From Pseudomonas oryzihabitans (GTDB lineage Bacteria > Pseudomonadota > Gammaproteobacteria > Pseudomonadales > Pseudomonadaceae), in contig NZ_CP017024.1 in the NCBI RefSeq assembly GCF_014522265.1, positions 2,384,001-2,448,000 on the forward strand: a stretch of 64,000 nt of DNA, in the 5' to 3' direction. Below are positions 20,294 to 29,016 of this stretch, one piece after another. The position numbers and the translations under genes are program-made. Within the stretch, counting starts at the first letter, position 1. Each line of letters opens with the position of its first letter. The notes beneath the pieces are model-generated. The model ran no database searches, was not told the DNA's origin, and was given only the letters and a program-made list of their open reading frames with translations.

Positions 20294-23200
20294 CTAGAGT
20301 TCCGGCGCGCGCCAGCGCCGGACCAACCGCAGCACCAGCACGAAGAACACCGGCACGAAGACCAGCGCCAGGGTGGCGCTGAGCATGCCGCCGATCACCC
20401 CGGTGCCCACCGCCTGCTGGCTCGCCGAGCTGGCACCGGTGGCCAGGGCCAGGGGCACCACACCGAGAATGAAGGCCAGCGAGGTCATGACGATGGGTCG
20501 CAGGCGTAGCCGGGCGGCGCGACAGGTGGCCTGGTGCAGGTCCAGGCCGCCATCGTGCAGGCGCTTGGCGAATTCGATGAGCAGGATGGCGTTCTTCGCC
20601 GTGAGACCGATCACCGTGATCAGGCCGACCTTGAAGAAGACGTCGTTGGGCATCCCCCTCAGGGTCACCGCCAGCACCGCGCCGAGCACGCCCAGGGGCA
20701 CCACCAGCAATACCGCAGTGGGAATCGACCAGCTTTCATAGAGCGCCGCCAGACAGAGGAACACCACCAGCAGCGACAGCCCCAGCAGCACCGGCGCCTG
20801 GCCGGCGGAGAGGCGTTCCTGCAGTGACAGCGCCGTCCATTCCAGGGCGAAACCACGCGGCAACTCGGCAGTCAGGCGCTCCAGTTCGGCCATGGCCTCG
20901 CCGGTGGTGTGACCGGGCAGCGGTTCGCCGGACAGGCTGATGGCGGGATAGCCGTTGTAGCGCGACAGCTGCGCCGGGCCCTGGGTCCAGTCGGCGCTGA
21001 CGAAGGCGGACAGCGGCACCATGCGCCCGCGCTCGTTGCGTACCTCCAGGCGCAGCAGGTCGTCCACCTGGCTGCGGCTGCCCAGCTCGGCCTGCACGAT
21101 CACCTGCTGCATCCGGCCGCGATTGGGGAAGTCGTTGACATAGCTTGAGCCCAGGGCAGTGCCCAGGGTCTCGCCGAGGGCGGCGAAGCCTACCCCCAGG
21201 GCGGCGGCCTGGCGGCGATCCACCACCAGCTGCACCTGGGCGCTGTCGGCCAGGGCGGTCTCCCGCACGTAGGCGATGATCGGATTGCCCGCCAGCCGGG
21301 CCTGCAACTCATCGCGCGCCGCCTTGAGCGCCGCCTGGCCGCGATTGGACCTGTCCTGCAGGCGCACCTCGAAACCGCTGGAGGTACCCAGGCCTTCCAC
21401 CGGCGGCGGCAGCACGGCGAAACCCTGGGCTTCGCTCTCGCCGGCCAGGGCGGCGTTGGCGCGCTCGGCGATGGCCGCGGCGGAGTCGGTCGGGCCGCGG
21501 GCGGACCAGTCCTTGAGGGTGGTGAAGGCCAGGGCGGCGTTCTGGCCGCTGCCGGAAAAGCTGAAGCCGAGCAGCACGAGGTCGTTGGCCACCCCGGGTT
21601 CGGCGGCGTAATGGCGCTCCAGTCGCTCGAGCACCTTGAGGGTGCGCTCCTGGGTGGCGCCGGGCGGCAGCTGGATGTCGGTGATCAGATAACCCTGGTC
21701 CTCGGTGGGCAGAAAGGCGCCGGGCAGACGGCCATAGAGCGCCACCAGGGCCACCAGCAGGAGGGCGAACAGCAGGAGATTGGGCAGCAGCCGGCGGATG
21801 GCGCGGGCCACCCAGCCTTCGAAGCCGGCGGTCAGCCGCTCGAAGCCCCGGTTGAAGGCGCCAAAGAAGCCGCCGCGGGCATGGGTACCCTGGGGAATCG
21901 GCTTGAGCAGGGTGGCGCACAGCGCCGGGGTCAGACTCAGGGCGAGAAAGGCGGAAAGGAGGATGGCCACCGCCATGGATGCCGAGAACTGACGATAGAT
22001 GACGCCCACCGAGCCGCTCATGAAGGCCATGGGCACGAAGACCGCGGTGAGCACCAGGGTGATGCCGACGATGGCGCCGGAGATCTCGCCCATGGCCTTG
22101 CGGGTGGCGGCGCGTGGGTCGAGACCCTCGCTGGCCATCAGCCGCTCGACGTTCTCCACCACCACGATGGCGTCGTCCACCAGGATGCCGATGGCCAGCA
22201 CCATGCCGAACAGGGTCAGCACATTGATCGAATAGCCTAGCGCCAGGAGCACGGCGCAGGTGCCCAACAGTGCCACCGGCACCACCAGGGTCGGGATCAG
22301 GGTGTAGCGCAGATTCTGCAGGAACAGGTACATCACCGCGAACACCAGCGCCATGGCCTCCAGCAGGGTATGGATGACCTGGGTGATGGAGATCTCGACG
22401 AAGGGCGCCGTGTCGTAGGGGATGTCGTATTTCATGCCCGGCGGAAAGTACCGGGACAGCTCGGCCAGCTTGGCGCGCACCGCCTTGGCGGTGGCCAGGG
22501 CGTTGGCGGTGGGTGCCAGCTGCACCCCGACCGCCACCGAAGGCTTGCCGTCCAGCCGCGTGCCGAAGTTGTAGCTCTGGCTGCCCACCTCGACCCGGGC
22601 CACGTCGCCCAGGGTCACGCTGGAGCCATCGGCCCCGGCACGCAGCAGGATGCCGGCGAACTCCGCCGGGTCGCTCAATTGGCCCTTGATCAATACCGGC
22701 GCGGTCAGCTCCTGGCCGGCGGGGGCGGGCAATTCGCCAAGGCTGCCGGCCGCTACCTGGACGTTCTGCTCGGCGATGGCGCGGGTCACGTCGGCCGGGG
22801 TCAGACCGACCGCCACCAGCCGACTGGGATCGAGCCAGACGCGCAGGGCGTGCTCGGCGCCGAACAGCTGGGCCTTGCCCACCCCGTCCAGGCGGCGCAG
22901 TTCGTTGACCACGTTGCGCGCCAGATAGTCGCTCAGCGCGGTGGTGTCGAGGCGCTCATCGGTGGCGGTAAGGGTGACGAACAGCAGATAGCCGGCGGAG
23001 GTCTCCTCGATCTGGATGCCCTGCTGGGTGACCGCACGCGGCAGGCGCGGCTCCACCACCTTGAGGCGATTCTGGATGTCCACCTTGGCCAGCTCCGGAT
23101 CGGTGCCGGGCTGGAAGGTCACGGTCAGGGTGGCGCTGCCCTGGCTGCTGCTGGAGGAAAAGTAGAGCAGATGGTTGACGCCATTGAGCTCCTGCTCGAC

Positions 23201-23392
23201 CAGGCTGACCACGCTCTCGTCCAGGGTCTGCGGCGAGGCGCCCGGATAGCTCAGGGTCAGCTCGATCTGCGGCGGTGCCACGTTGGGATACTGGGCCACC
23301 GGCAACTGCGGCAGGGCCAGCAGGCCGGCGAGCAGGATGAACAGCGCCACCACCCAGGCGAACACCGGGCGGTCGATGAAGAAGCTGGCCAT
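20294..23392 (-). CDS. RND multidrug efflux pump inner-membrane transporter (HAE1 type)
   Basis: The 1032-residue protein is a full-length AcrB/MexB-class proton antiporter that exports hydrophobic and amphiphilic compounds across both membranes with an adaptor and an outer-membrane channel. It begins MASFFIDRPVFAWVVALFI, has the GILVDDAIVVVENVER segment with the paired aspartates of the proton relay in helix 4, and the matching lysine in GLTAKNAILLIEFAK. Duplicated periplasmic porter loops lie between helices 1-2 and 7-8. Its start overlaps the adaptor stop. No outer-membrane channel gene follows, so a channel encoded elsewhere (OprM-like) must be used. Substrates cannot be told from sequence. 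Confidence 0.95.
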   Translation of the reverse strand: MASFFIDRPVFAWVVALFILLAGLLALPQLPVAQYPNVAPPQIELTLSYPGASPQTLDESVVSLVEQELNGVNHLLYFSSSSSQGSATLTVTFQPGTDPELAKVDIQNRLKVVEPRLPRAVTQQGIQIEETSAGYLLFVTLTATDERLDTTALSDYLARNVVNELRRLDGVGKAQLFGAEHALRVWLDPSRLVAVGLTPADVTRAIAEQNVQVAAGSLGELPAPAGQELTAPVLIKGQLSDPAEFAGILLRAGADGSSVTLGDVARVEVGSQSYNFGTRLDGKPSVAVGVQLAPTANALATAKAVRAKLAELSRYFPPGMKYDIPYDTAPFVEISITQVIHTLLEAMALVFAVMYLFLQNLRYTLIPTLVVPVALLGTCAVLLALGYSINVLTLFGMVLAIGILVDDAIVVVENVERLMASEGLDPRAATRKAMGEISGAIVGITLVLTAVFVPMAFMSGSVGVIYRQFSASMAVAILLSAFLALSLTPALCATLLKPIPQGTHARGGFFGAFNRGFERLTAGFEGWVARAIRRLLPNLLLFALLLVALVALYGRLPGAFLPTEDQGYLITDIQLPPGATQERTLKVLERLERHYAAEPGVANDLVLLGFSFSGSGQNAALAFTTLKDWSARGPTDSAAAIAERANAALAGESEAQGFAVLPPPVEGLGTSSGFEVRLQDRSNRGQAALKAARDELQARLAGNPIIAYVRETALADSAQVQLVVDRRQAAALGVGFAALGETLGTALGSSYVNDFPNRGRMQQVIVQAELGSRSQVDDLLRLEVRNERGRMVPLSAFVSADWTQGPAQLSRYNGYPAISLSGEPLPGHTTGEAMAELERLTAELPRGFALEWTALSLQERLSAGQAPVLLGLSLLVVFLCLAALYESWSIPTAVLLVVPLGVLGAVLAVTLRGMPNDVFFKVGLITVIGLTAKNAILLIEFAKRLHDGGLDLHQATCRAARLRLRPIVMTSLAFILGVVPLALATGASSASQQAVGTGVIGGMLSATLALVFVPVFFVLVLRLVRRWRAPEL

Positions 23393-24543
23393 CAGCGCAC
23401 CTCCGCCGCGGTGGCCTGGGCTTCTTCAGGCTCCACCACCAGGCCCGGCTGCGCCTGTTGCAGGCCGGAGAGCAACACCCGCTCACCGGCGGCGAGACCG
23501 GACTCCACCACCCAGCGCCCTTCGACTACCGGGCCCAGACGCACCTCGCGCAGGGCCACCCGGTTTTCGGCGTCCACCACCCAGACCTGGGCCCCACCAT
23601 CGACGCTGCGCTGCACCGCCCGCTGCGCCACGCTCAGGCCCCGGTCGAGGCGCGCCTGCTCCAGGCGCACCCGCACGAAGCTGCCCGGCAGGAGGTCGTG
23701 CCGCGGATTGGGAAACTGGCTGCGCAGGGTGATCTGCCCGGTGCTGGCGTCCACCGCCAGATCGGCGAACAGCAGGCGGCCGCTCTCGGGATAGGGGCTG
23801 CCGTCCTCCTGCAACAGGGTCACCCGGGCCTGATCCGGCGCCACCTGCTGCAGACGACCGTCCCGCAGCGCATCGCGCAGGGTCTTGAGCTGGCGGGTCG
23901 ACTGGGTGACATCGGCATGGATGGGGTCCAGTTGCTGGATGATCGCCAGGGGCGTGGCATCGCCCTGGCCGACCAGGGCGCCTTCGGTGACCAGGGCCTT
24001 GCCGATGCGCCCGGCGATGGGCGCTTTGACCGTGGCATAGCCCAGGTTCAGTCGCGCCCGCTTGAGCGCTGCCCGGGCCGCTGCCACCTCGGCCTGCGCC
24101 TGCAGGCTGGCACCGCGGGCATTGTCCTGCTCCTGGCGACTGATCGCCTCGCTCTCCACCAGCGCCGCATAGCGCTCGGCCAGCCGCTGCGCCTGGAAGG
24201 CGCTGGCCTCGGCCTTGCGCAGGGCGGCCGCGGCGCTGTCCACCTCGGCCTGCAGCGGCGCCGGATCGATACGGAACAGCACCTCGCCGGCCTTGACCTC
24301 GCTGCCCTCGCGAAACACCCGCTGCAGCACGATGCCGGCGACCCGTGCCCGCACCTCGGCGGTCCGTGGCGCCACCAGGCGGCCACTGAGTTCGCTGGCG
24401 ATGGCCAGGGGCGTCGGTTGCAGTGTCTCCACCTGCACCCTGGGCGCGGGCGGGGTGGCGGCGTCCGGGGCCGGACGGTCGCAGGCGGCGAGCAGCAGGC
24501 AGAGCAGCACGAGGCTGCCGAGGGCAGGGCGGGACAGGGACAT
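23392..24543 (-). CDS. RND efflux periplasmic adaptor lipoprotein (MexA/AcrA type)
   Basis: The 383-residue membrane-fusion protein starts with a lipoprotein signal, LVLLCLLLAACDR, whose Cys20 would be acylated. It then shows the lipoyl/barrel half-motifs (VEVRARVAGIV-like stretch at about 63-73 and ATVKAPIAGRIG near 170) flanking a helical hairpin (about 95-160). It links the inner-membrane pump encoded next to it with an outer-membrane channel. The gene is first in the operon, and its promoter region of about 150 bp is shared with the divergent response regulator gene, a hint of direct control. Confidence 0.94.
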   Translation of the reverse strand: MSLSRPALGSLVLLCLLLAACDRPAPDAATPPAPRVQVETLQPTPLAIASELSGRLVAPRTAEVRARVAGIVLQRVFREGSEVKAGEVLFRIDPAPLQAEVDSAAAALRKAEASAFQAQRLAERYAALVESEAISRQEQDNARGASLQAQAEVAAARAALKRARLNLGYATVKAPIAGRIGKALVTEGALVGQGDATPLAIIQQLDPIHADVTQSTRQLKTLRDALRDGRLQQVAPDQARVTLLQEDGSPYPESGRLLFADLAVDASTGQITLRSQFPNPRHDLLPGSFVRVRLEQARLDRGLSVAQRAVQRSVDGGAQVWVVDAENRVALREVRLGPVVEGRWVVESGLAAGERVLLSGLQQAQPGLVVEPEEAQATAAEVR

Positions 24544-24694
24544 CGGGGCTTCCTCCAGAAGAGCGCCATGGTAGGCGTCTCGCTCAAGCCACCCTGTAAA
24601 CGTCTGTAGGTCTCTTGTGAAAGAGTGTTAAGCCGTGCGCCCGCCCGCCCGGGGCTCGGCTATGCTCGGCACTTGCCCGCCACGAAGACCTGCC

Positions 24695-25390
24695 GTGATC
24701 CCCTTGCTCATCGTCGAAGACGACACCGCCCTGGCCGAGCTCATCGCCACCTACCTGGGCCGCCAGGGCTATGCCGTGACGGTGATCGGTCGCGGCGACG
24801 AAGCCCTGGCCGCGGTGCAGCGACTGCGCCCACAGCTGGTGGTGCTCGACGTCATGCTGCCCGGGCTGGACGGCCTGCAGGTCTGTCGCCAGCTGCGCGC
24901 GACCCAGCCGAGCCTGCCGATCCTGATGCTCACCGCCCTGGACGACAGCCACGACCAGGTGCTGGGGCTGGAGATCGGCGCCGACGACTACGTCAGCAAG
25001 CCCTGCGAGCCGCGGGTGCTGCTGGCACGCATCCGCACCCTGCTACGCCGCTGCCAGCTGGTCGAGGCGCCTGCCGATGACCGTCTGACGATCGGTCAGC
25101 TGCAGCTGCTGCCGGGCGAGCGTCAGGTCTGGTGGCGCGACCAGCTGGTGGAGGTGTCGTCCACCGAATTCAACCTGCTGGCGATCCTCATGCGCCATGC
25201 CGGCGAGGTACTCAGTCGCGACCAGCTGATCCAGCAATTGCGCGGCATCGAATTCAACGGCGTCGACCGCTCGGTGGATGTGGCCATCTCCAAGCTGCGC
25301 CGGCGTTTCGAGGAGCATCCCGGCGAAGCCCGGCGGATCAAGACCGTCTGGGGCAAGGGTTATCTGCTCTCCCGGGCCGAGTGGGACTAG
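24695..25390 (+). CDS. OmpR-family response regulator (RstA-like)
   Basis: The 231-residue regulator has a receiver domain (residues 1-115; acidic pair D9 D10, phosphoacceptor Asp52 in VVLDVMLPG, Lys in VSKPCEP) and an OmpR-type winged helix (about 135-228, DRSVDVAISKLRRRFEE). I choose the GTG at 24695 because the protein then starts IPLLIVEDD as family members do; the upstream ATG would add twenty atypical residues. The sensor kinase follows after a 161-bp inverted-repeat insertion. Divergent orientation to the RND adaptor gene suggests that it regulates the pump. It resembles RstA by overall pattern; the signal is unknown. Confidence 0.9.
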   Translation: MIPLLIVEDDTALAELIATYLGRQGYAVTVIGRGDEALAAVQRLRPQLVVLDVMLPGLDGLQVCRQLRATQPSLPILMLTALDDSHDQVLGLEIGADDYVSKPCEPRVLLARIRTLLRRCQLVEAPADDRLTIGQLQLLPGERQVWWRDQLVEVSSTEFNLLAILMRHAGEVLSRDQLIQQLRGIEFNGVDRSVDVAISKLRRRFEEHPGEARRIKTVWGKGYLLSRAEWD

Positions 25391-25550
25391 TGTGGTGTCT
25401 CAGAAGTTAACTGCACAATTTTGGCGGCGCTTTTTGATTCTGAGCGTCGTTGCCCCTCCTCGCCATAGCCCTGCTATGACTCGTCGCGGCGCCTAGCCCA
25501 TAAGCAAAAATCACTCGCCAATTCTTGCGCGAACTTCTGAGGCACCACAC
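25390..25550. mobile_element. MITE-like element with 19-bp terminal inverted repeats
   Basis: The left end GTGTGGTGTCTCAGAAGTT (25390-25408) and right end AACTTCTGAGGCACCACAC (25532-25550) are inverted repeats with one mismatch. The 161-bp body holds no gene. The element abuts the response-regulator stop codon, sharing its final base, and ends one base pair from the kinase start region, so it has separated two genes that are normally adjacent. A 72-bp shortened relative lies at 32469. The ends resemble those of an insertion sequence, but I cannot name the family. Confidence 0.75.
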
Positions 25551-25553
25551 TTG

Positions 25554-26870
25554 ATGCTCAAGATCCTCGTCCGCCTCTACCTCATCCTGCTGGTGACCTA
25601 CGGTGCCGCCAGCTACCTGGTGCCCGAGGCGCTGATCAGGGTGTTCGACGAACGTTACAGCCGCTACGCCCTGGAGCAGTTGCACGGCCCGCTCAGCCTG
25701 GCGCAGCGCGCCTTCGTCACCACGCCGCCGGAGCGCTGGCCGGCGGTGCAGCAGGAACTGGCCACGGATCTGGCGCCCATCACCCTGCGCCTGGTCGCGC
25801 TCGAGGATCCGGTCTTCACCGTTGCCGAGCGCAGGGCGCTCGAAGCCGGCGAGCGGCAGGTGCGCCTGGGCGACTATGGCGAGCCCAGCGCGGCCCTGGT
25901 GCCGCTGCCGGCGGCTCAGGTGCTCTGGGTCGGCATCCCCGAGGCACCCACCGACATCGCCCTGACCTACTGGGCCATGAACGCCCTGATCGGCGCCGCG
26001 CTGCTGGTCTGTCTCTACGTCTGGCTGAGACCGCACTGGCGTGACCTGGAACGGCTGCGGCGTACCGCGGCGCGCCTGGGCAAGGGCCATCTGGGCGAAC
26101 GCACCGCCATCTCGCCGCGCTCGGACATCGGCGAGGTAGCGCGGGCCTTTGATGACATGGCCCAGGAGCTGGAGGCGCTGATCGTCCAGCAGCGCGACCT
26201 GCTCAACGCCGTCTCCCACGAATTGCGCACACCGCTGTCGCGTCTGGAATTCGGCCTGGCGCTGCTGCAGGCCGATCCTCTGCCCGCCGAGACCCAGCGG
26301 CAGCTGGAGCAACTGGTGCGTCACGTTCGCGAACTGGATGCCCTGGTCGACGAATTGCTGTCCTTCGCCCGCCTGCAGAGCAGCCAGCAGCCGCCCGAAC
26401 GCCTGAATCTGGAACTCGAGGCCTTTCTCGACAGCGTGCTGGCCGACTTCGCCGAGGAGCAGGAGCGCCGCGGACTCGAGGTGCACCTGGACGTGACGCA
26501 GGCGCCCAGGCGAGTGGAGCTGGCGCCTCGCCTCACCGCCCGCGCCCTGCAGAATCTGCTCGGCAACGCCCTGCGCTATGGCCAACGCGAGGTCTGGGTA
26601 ACGGTCCGCGGCGACGGCGAAGAGCTGCTGATCGCGGTCGAGGACGACGGCGAAGGCATTCCCGCGGCGGAGCGCGAACGGGTCTTCGAGCCCTTCTACC
26701 GGCTGGATCGCAGTCGCGACCGCGCCACCGGCGGCTTCGGCCTGGGCCTGGCCATCAGCCGTCGCGCGGTGGCAAACCAGGGTGGCCGCCTGGACCTGAG
26801 TGCCGGCGCTCGGGGTGGCGCCCGGTTCGAGATCCGCCTGCCGCTGCAGCCGCGCCTGGGGCTCGCCTGA
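25554..26870 (+). CDS. Sensor histidine kinase (RstB-like)
   Basis: The 438-residue kinase has a first membrane helix at about 2-20, a periplasmic domain of about 120 residues and a second helix near 140-162, followed by HAMP, HisKA (AVSHELRTPLSR, His near residue 221) and an HATPase domain (NLLGNALRYG, EDDGEGIP, GGFGLGLAI). It would phosphorylate the response regulator encoded just upstream. The ATG at 25554 directly follows the inverted-repeat element, and a TTG three bases earlier is also possible. Because the element replaced the natural spacer, the usual ribosome-binding site is missing; TCTGAGGCACCACACTTG contains only a weak GAGG. Confidence 0.9.
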   Translation: MLKILVRLYLILLVTYGAASYLVPEALIRVFDERYSRYALEQLHGPLSLAQRAFVTTPPERWPAVQQELATDLAPITLRLVALEDPVFTVAERRALEAGERQVRLGDYGEPSAALVPLPAAQVLWVGIPEAPTDIALTYWAMNALIGAALLVCLYVWLRPHWRDLERLRRTAARLGKGHLGERTAISPRSDIGEVARAFDDMAQELEALIVQQRDLLNAVSHELRTPLSRLEFGLALLQADPLPAETQRQLEQLVRHVRELDALVDELLSFARLQSSQQPPERLNLELEAFLDSVLADFAEEQERRGLEVHLDVTQAPRRVELAPRLTARALQNLLGNALRYGQREVWVTVRGDGEELLIAVEDDGEGIPAAERERVFEPFYRLDRSRDRATGGFGLGLAISRRAVANQGGRLDLSAGARGGARFEIRLPLQPRLGLA

Positions 26871-26919
26871 GGCCGCCGCGACCCCTACACTTGGCGCCCC
26901 CGCCCGTTTCGGAATCGTC

Positions 26920-27861
26920 ATGGCAGAGCCCTTCGACCGCCAGCCGCTGCAACCCCTGCTCGACCGTATCGCCGCCGCCGCGCCGCGCCATTTCGGCGAA
27001 GGCGCGGTGGCCGACTACATCCCGGCCCTGGCCGAAGTGGCACCGGATCAGTTCGGCATCGCCGTCTGCGACGTCAAGGGCCAGGTCTGGCGCGCCGGGG
27101 CGGCCGACACGGCCTTTTCCATCCAGTCCATCTCCAAGGTACTCAACCTGGTGATCGCCATGCAGCGCCTGGACGAGCCGGACATCTGGACCCGCGTCGG
27201 CCGCGAGCCCTCCGGCCATGCCTTCAATTCCATGGCGCAGCTGGAAGAAGAGAAGGGCGTGCCACGCAATCCCTTCATCAACGCCGGCGCCGTGCAGGTC
27301 TGCGAACTGCTGGTGTCGCGCATCATGTCGATCCACTGGATGATGCGCGAGCAGGCGCGGCGCCTGGCCGGCAATCCGGCGATCAACTTCGACGACCGCG
27401 TGGCCCGCTCGGAGATGGAGCACAAGGCGCGCAACGCCGCCCTGGCCTATCTGATGAAGGCCTACGGTAATCTCCATAGCGAGGTCGATGACGTCCTCGA
27501 CGTCTATTTCCACGGCTGCGCCCTGGCGATGAGTTGTGTCGACGTGGCCCGCGCCTTCGCCTTTCTCGCCAACGGCGGGGTCAATCCCCAGGATGGCCAG
27601 GCCGTGGTGACGCCCCAGCAGACCCGCCAGCTCAACGCCCTGCTGCTGACCTGCGGCCTCTACGATGCGGCGGGCGACTTCGCCTGGCGTGTCGGCCTGC
27701 CGGGCAAGAGCGGGGTAGGGGGTGGCATCGTCGCCATCGTGCCCGGGCAGATGAGCATCTGCGTCTGGTCGCCCCGGCTGGACAGCTACGGCAACTCGGT
27801 CGCCGGCCTGCGCGCCCTGGAGACCCTGGTGGAAGGGCTGGGCGTGGCGCCGCTGGGCTAA
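26920..27861 (+). CDS. glsA: Glutaminase
   Basis: The 313-residue serine-dependent glutaminase hydrolyses L-glutamine to glutamate and ammonia in the cytoplasm. The beta-lactamase-like SxxK catalytic motif is S70-I-S-K73 in FSIQSISKV, followed by the N-terminal-fold features FNSMAQLEEEKGVPRNPFINAGA (split across residues 104-126) and GLPGKSGVGGGI near the end, both hallmark segments of the GlsA/YbgJ family. Length is usual. It follows the kinase gene by 49 bp on the same strand, perhaps with its own promoter. A structured repeat starts right at its stop codon. Confidence 0.95.
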   Translation: MAEPFDRQPLQPLLDRIAAAAPRHFGEGAVADYIPALAEVAPDQFGIAVCDVKGQVWRAGAADTAFSIQSISKVLNLVIAMQRLDEPDIWTRVGREPSGHAFNSMAQLEEEKGVPRNPFINAGAVQVCELLVSRIMSIHWMMREQARRLAGNPAINFDDRVARSEMEHKARNAALAYLMKAYGNLHSEVDDVLDVYFHGCALAMSCVDVARAFAFLANGGVNPQDGQAVVTPQQTRQLNALLLTCGLYDAAGDFAWRVGLPGKSGVGGGIVAIVPGQMSICVWSPRLDSYGNSVAGLRALETLVEGLGVAPLG

Positions 27862-28048
27862 GAAGCTATTCACGATCTGCTGCGCGTTGGCCAAACGGCG
27901 TTGAAAAGCCCCTGGAAGGCCAGCCCCGCCGGAATGCGCATTTACGACGAGTAAACTCGAGCGCGAGCCCGGTCCGCTTCCTCAGGCCTTTTCGCGGGGC
28001 CGCCTAGGCCTTGTTTGGCTCTAGCTCGCGAGATCGTGAACAGCTTCT
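27862..28048 (+). repeat. Dispersed structured intergenic repeat, copy 3 of 5
   Basis: The repeat fills the whole gap between two converging genes: its left arm GAAGCTATTCACGATCT begins at the glsA stop codon and its right arm AGATCGTGAACAGCTTC runs into the stop codon of the outer-membrane protein gene. The two arms are complementary with one or two mismatches. The embedded reading frame ends IYDE and a stop. Internal hairpin CTCG-AGCG-CGAG is present. Confidence 0.88.
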
Positions 28049-28931
28049 AATAGGCCATGGATAGACTGAGGGTCACCTGGGGCACCACGCCGTCGGTCTC
28101 GCCCTCCGGACCGCTCAGGTCGCGCAGGGCGCCGTCGCGATAGAGCGCCAGGGCTTCGGCGCGAGCGCTCCAGCGCGTCTCGCCCCAGCGAAAGGGCTGT
28201 TCCAGGGCCAGGCCGGTGCGCGCATAGAGGCGGTCGCCGGAGTCCGCTCCATAGAAGCCGTTCCAGCCCACCCCCAGGGCGCTGGGGAAGCTCAGACGCA
28301 GGCCGCTGGCCGAGAGATCCAGGCCTGGTTCCAGGCTGCCCTGGGTGTAGAGACCGCTGTCACCCTGGGTGCGGGTGGTCACCGCAAGTCCCGGGCGCCA
28401 GGCGCCCAGGCCCGTATCGGCCTGGTAGGCCAGGGTCAGGCTGGCCTCTTGCGTGGTGGCGGCGACGTCGTTGGGGCTGCTCTTGACCGTGTAGACGAAG
28501 CCGACCCTCAGACCCTCGGCCGGTGACACCACCAGGCCCACCAGGTTGTTGCTCTCGTACCAGCGCCGCGGGCTGACCCGTTCCTCGCTGGATGGGCTGT
28601 GCAGGCCGTTGCTGCTGCTGAACACCAGCCAGGCATCGGCCACGCCGTCGCTTCCCTGGTGCAGATCCAGCGCGAAGCCCGCCTGCAGGTGCAAGGGGAT
28701 GCGGTCGAGGCTGGCCGCGTCGTCATCGTAGTTGCCGCGGGAGAAGTCGCCGTTGCGCACGTCCATGCCCAGTTGCGGATGGAAGCGCCCGGAGTTTTCG
28801 CTGACCTCCACGCTGCCCAGGGCGGCGTCTTCGCTTTCGATGGAGGGCACGCTGCGCGGCGCGGCGGTGGCCGTCAGAGCCAGACCACCTGCTAACAAGC
28901 AGACGCAACGCAGGGGCGAAAAGAAAGGCAT
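28047..28931 (-). CDS. Predicted outer-membrane beta-barrel protein of unknown function
   Basis: The 294-residue product has a Sec signal peptide (SPLRCVCLLAGGLALTATAAP, cleavage near residue 25) followed by a long series of alternating polar/apolar strands separated by short turns, and ends SLSMAY with a C-terminal aromatic residue, as expected for a barrel folded by Bam. I do not recognise a named family. The start at 28931 has GGAG 9 nt ahead; an in-frame upstream ATG at 28976 is less likely because the signal peptide would be buried. Its stop overlaps the end of a dispersed repeat. It may be a small porin-like or surface protein; no ligand motif is visible. Confidence 0.65.
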   Translation of the reverse strand: MPFFSPLRCVCLLAGGLALTATAAPRSVPSIESEDAALGSVEVSENSGRFHPQLGMDVRNGDFSRGNYDDDAASLDRIPLHLQAGFALDLHQGSDGVADAWLVFSSSNGLHSPSSEERVSPRRWYESNNLVGLVVSPAEGLRVGFVYTVKSSPNDVAATTQEASLTLAYQADTGLGAWRPGLAVTTRTQGDSGLYTQGSLEPGLDLSASGLRLSFPSALGVGWNGFYGADSGDRLYARTGLALEQPFRWGETRWSARAEALALYRDGALRDLSGPEGETDGVVPQVTLSLSMAY

Positions 28932-29016
28932 GGCGGGTGACTCCGGGGGCGCGGGGCGCTCCGGGCGTGGCGCCATGAGCTATCGGACCGAGCCGTCGCA
29001 GAGCGGGTTCCAGGCC

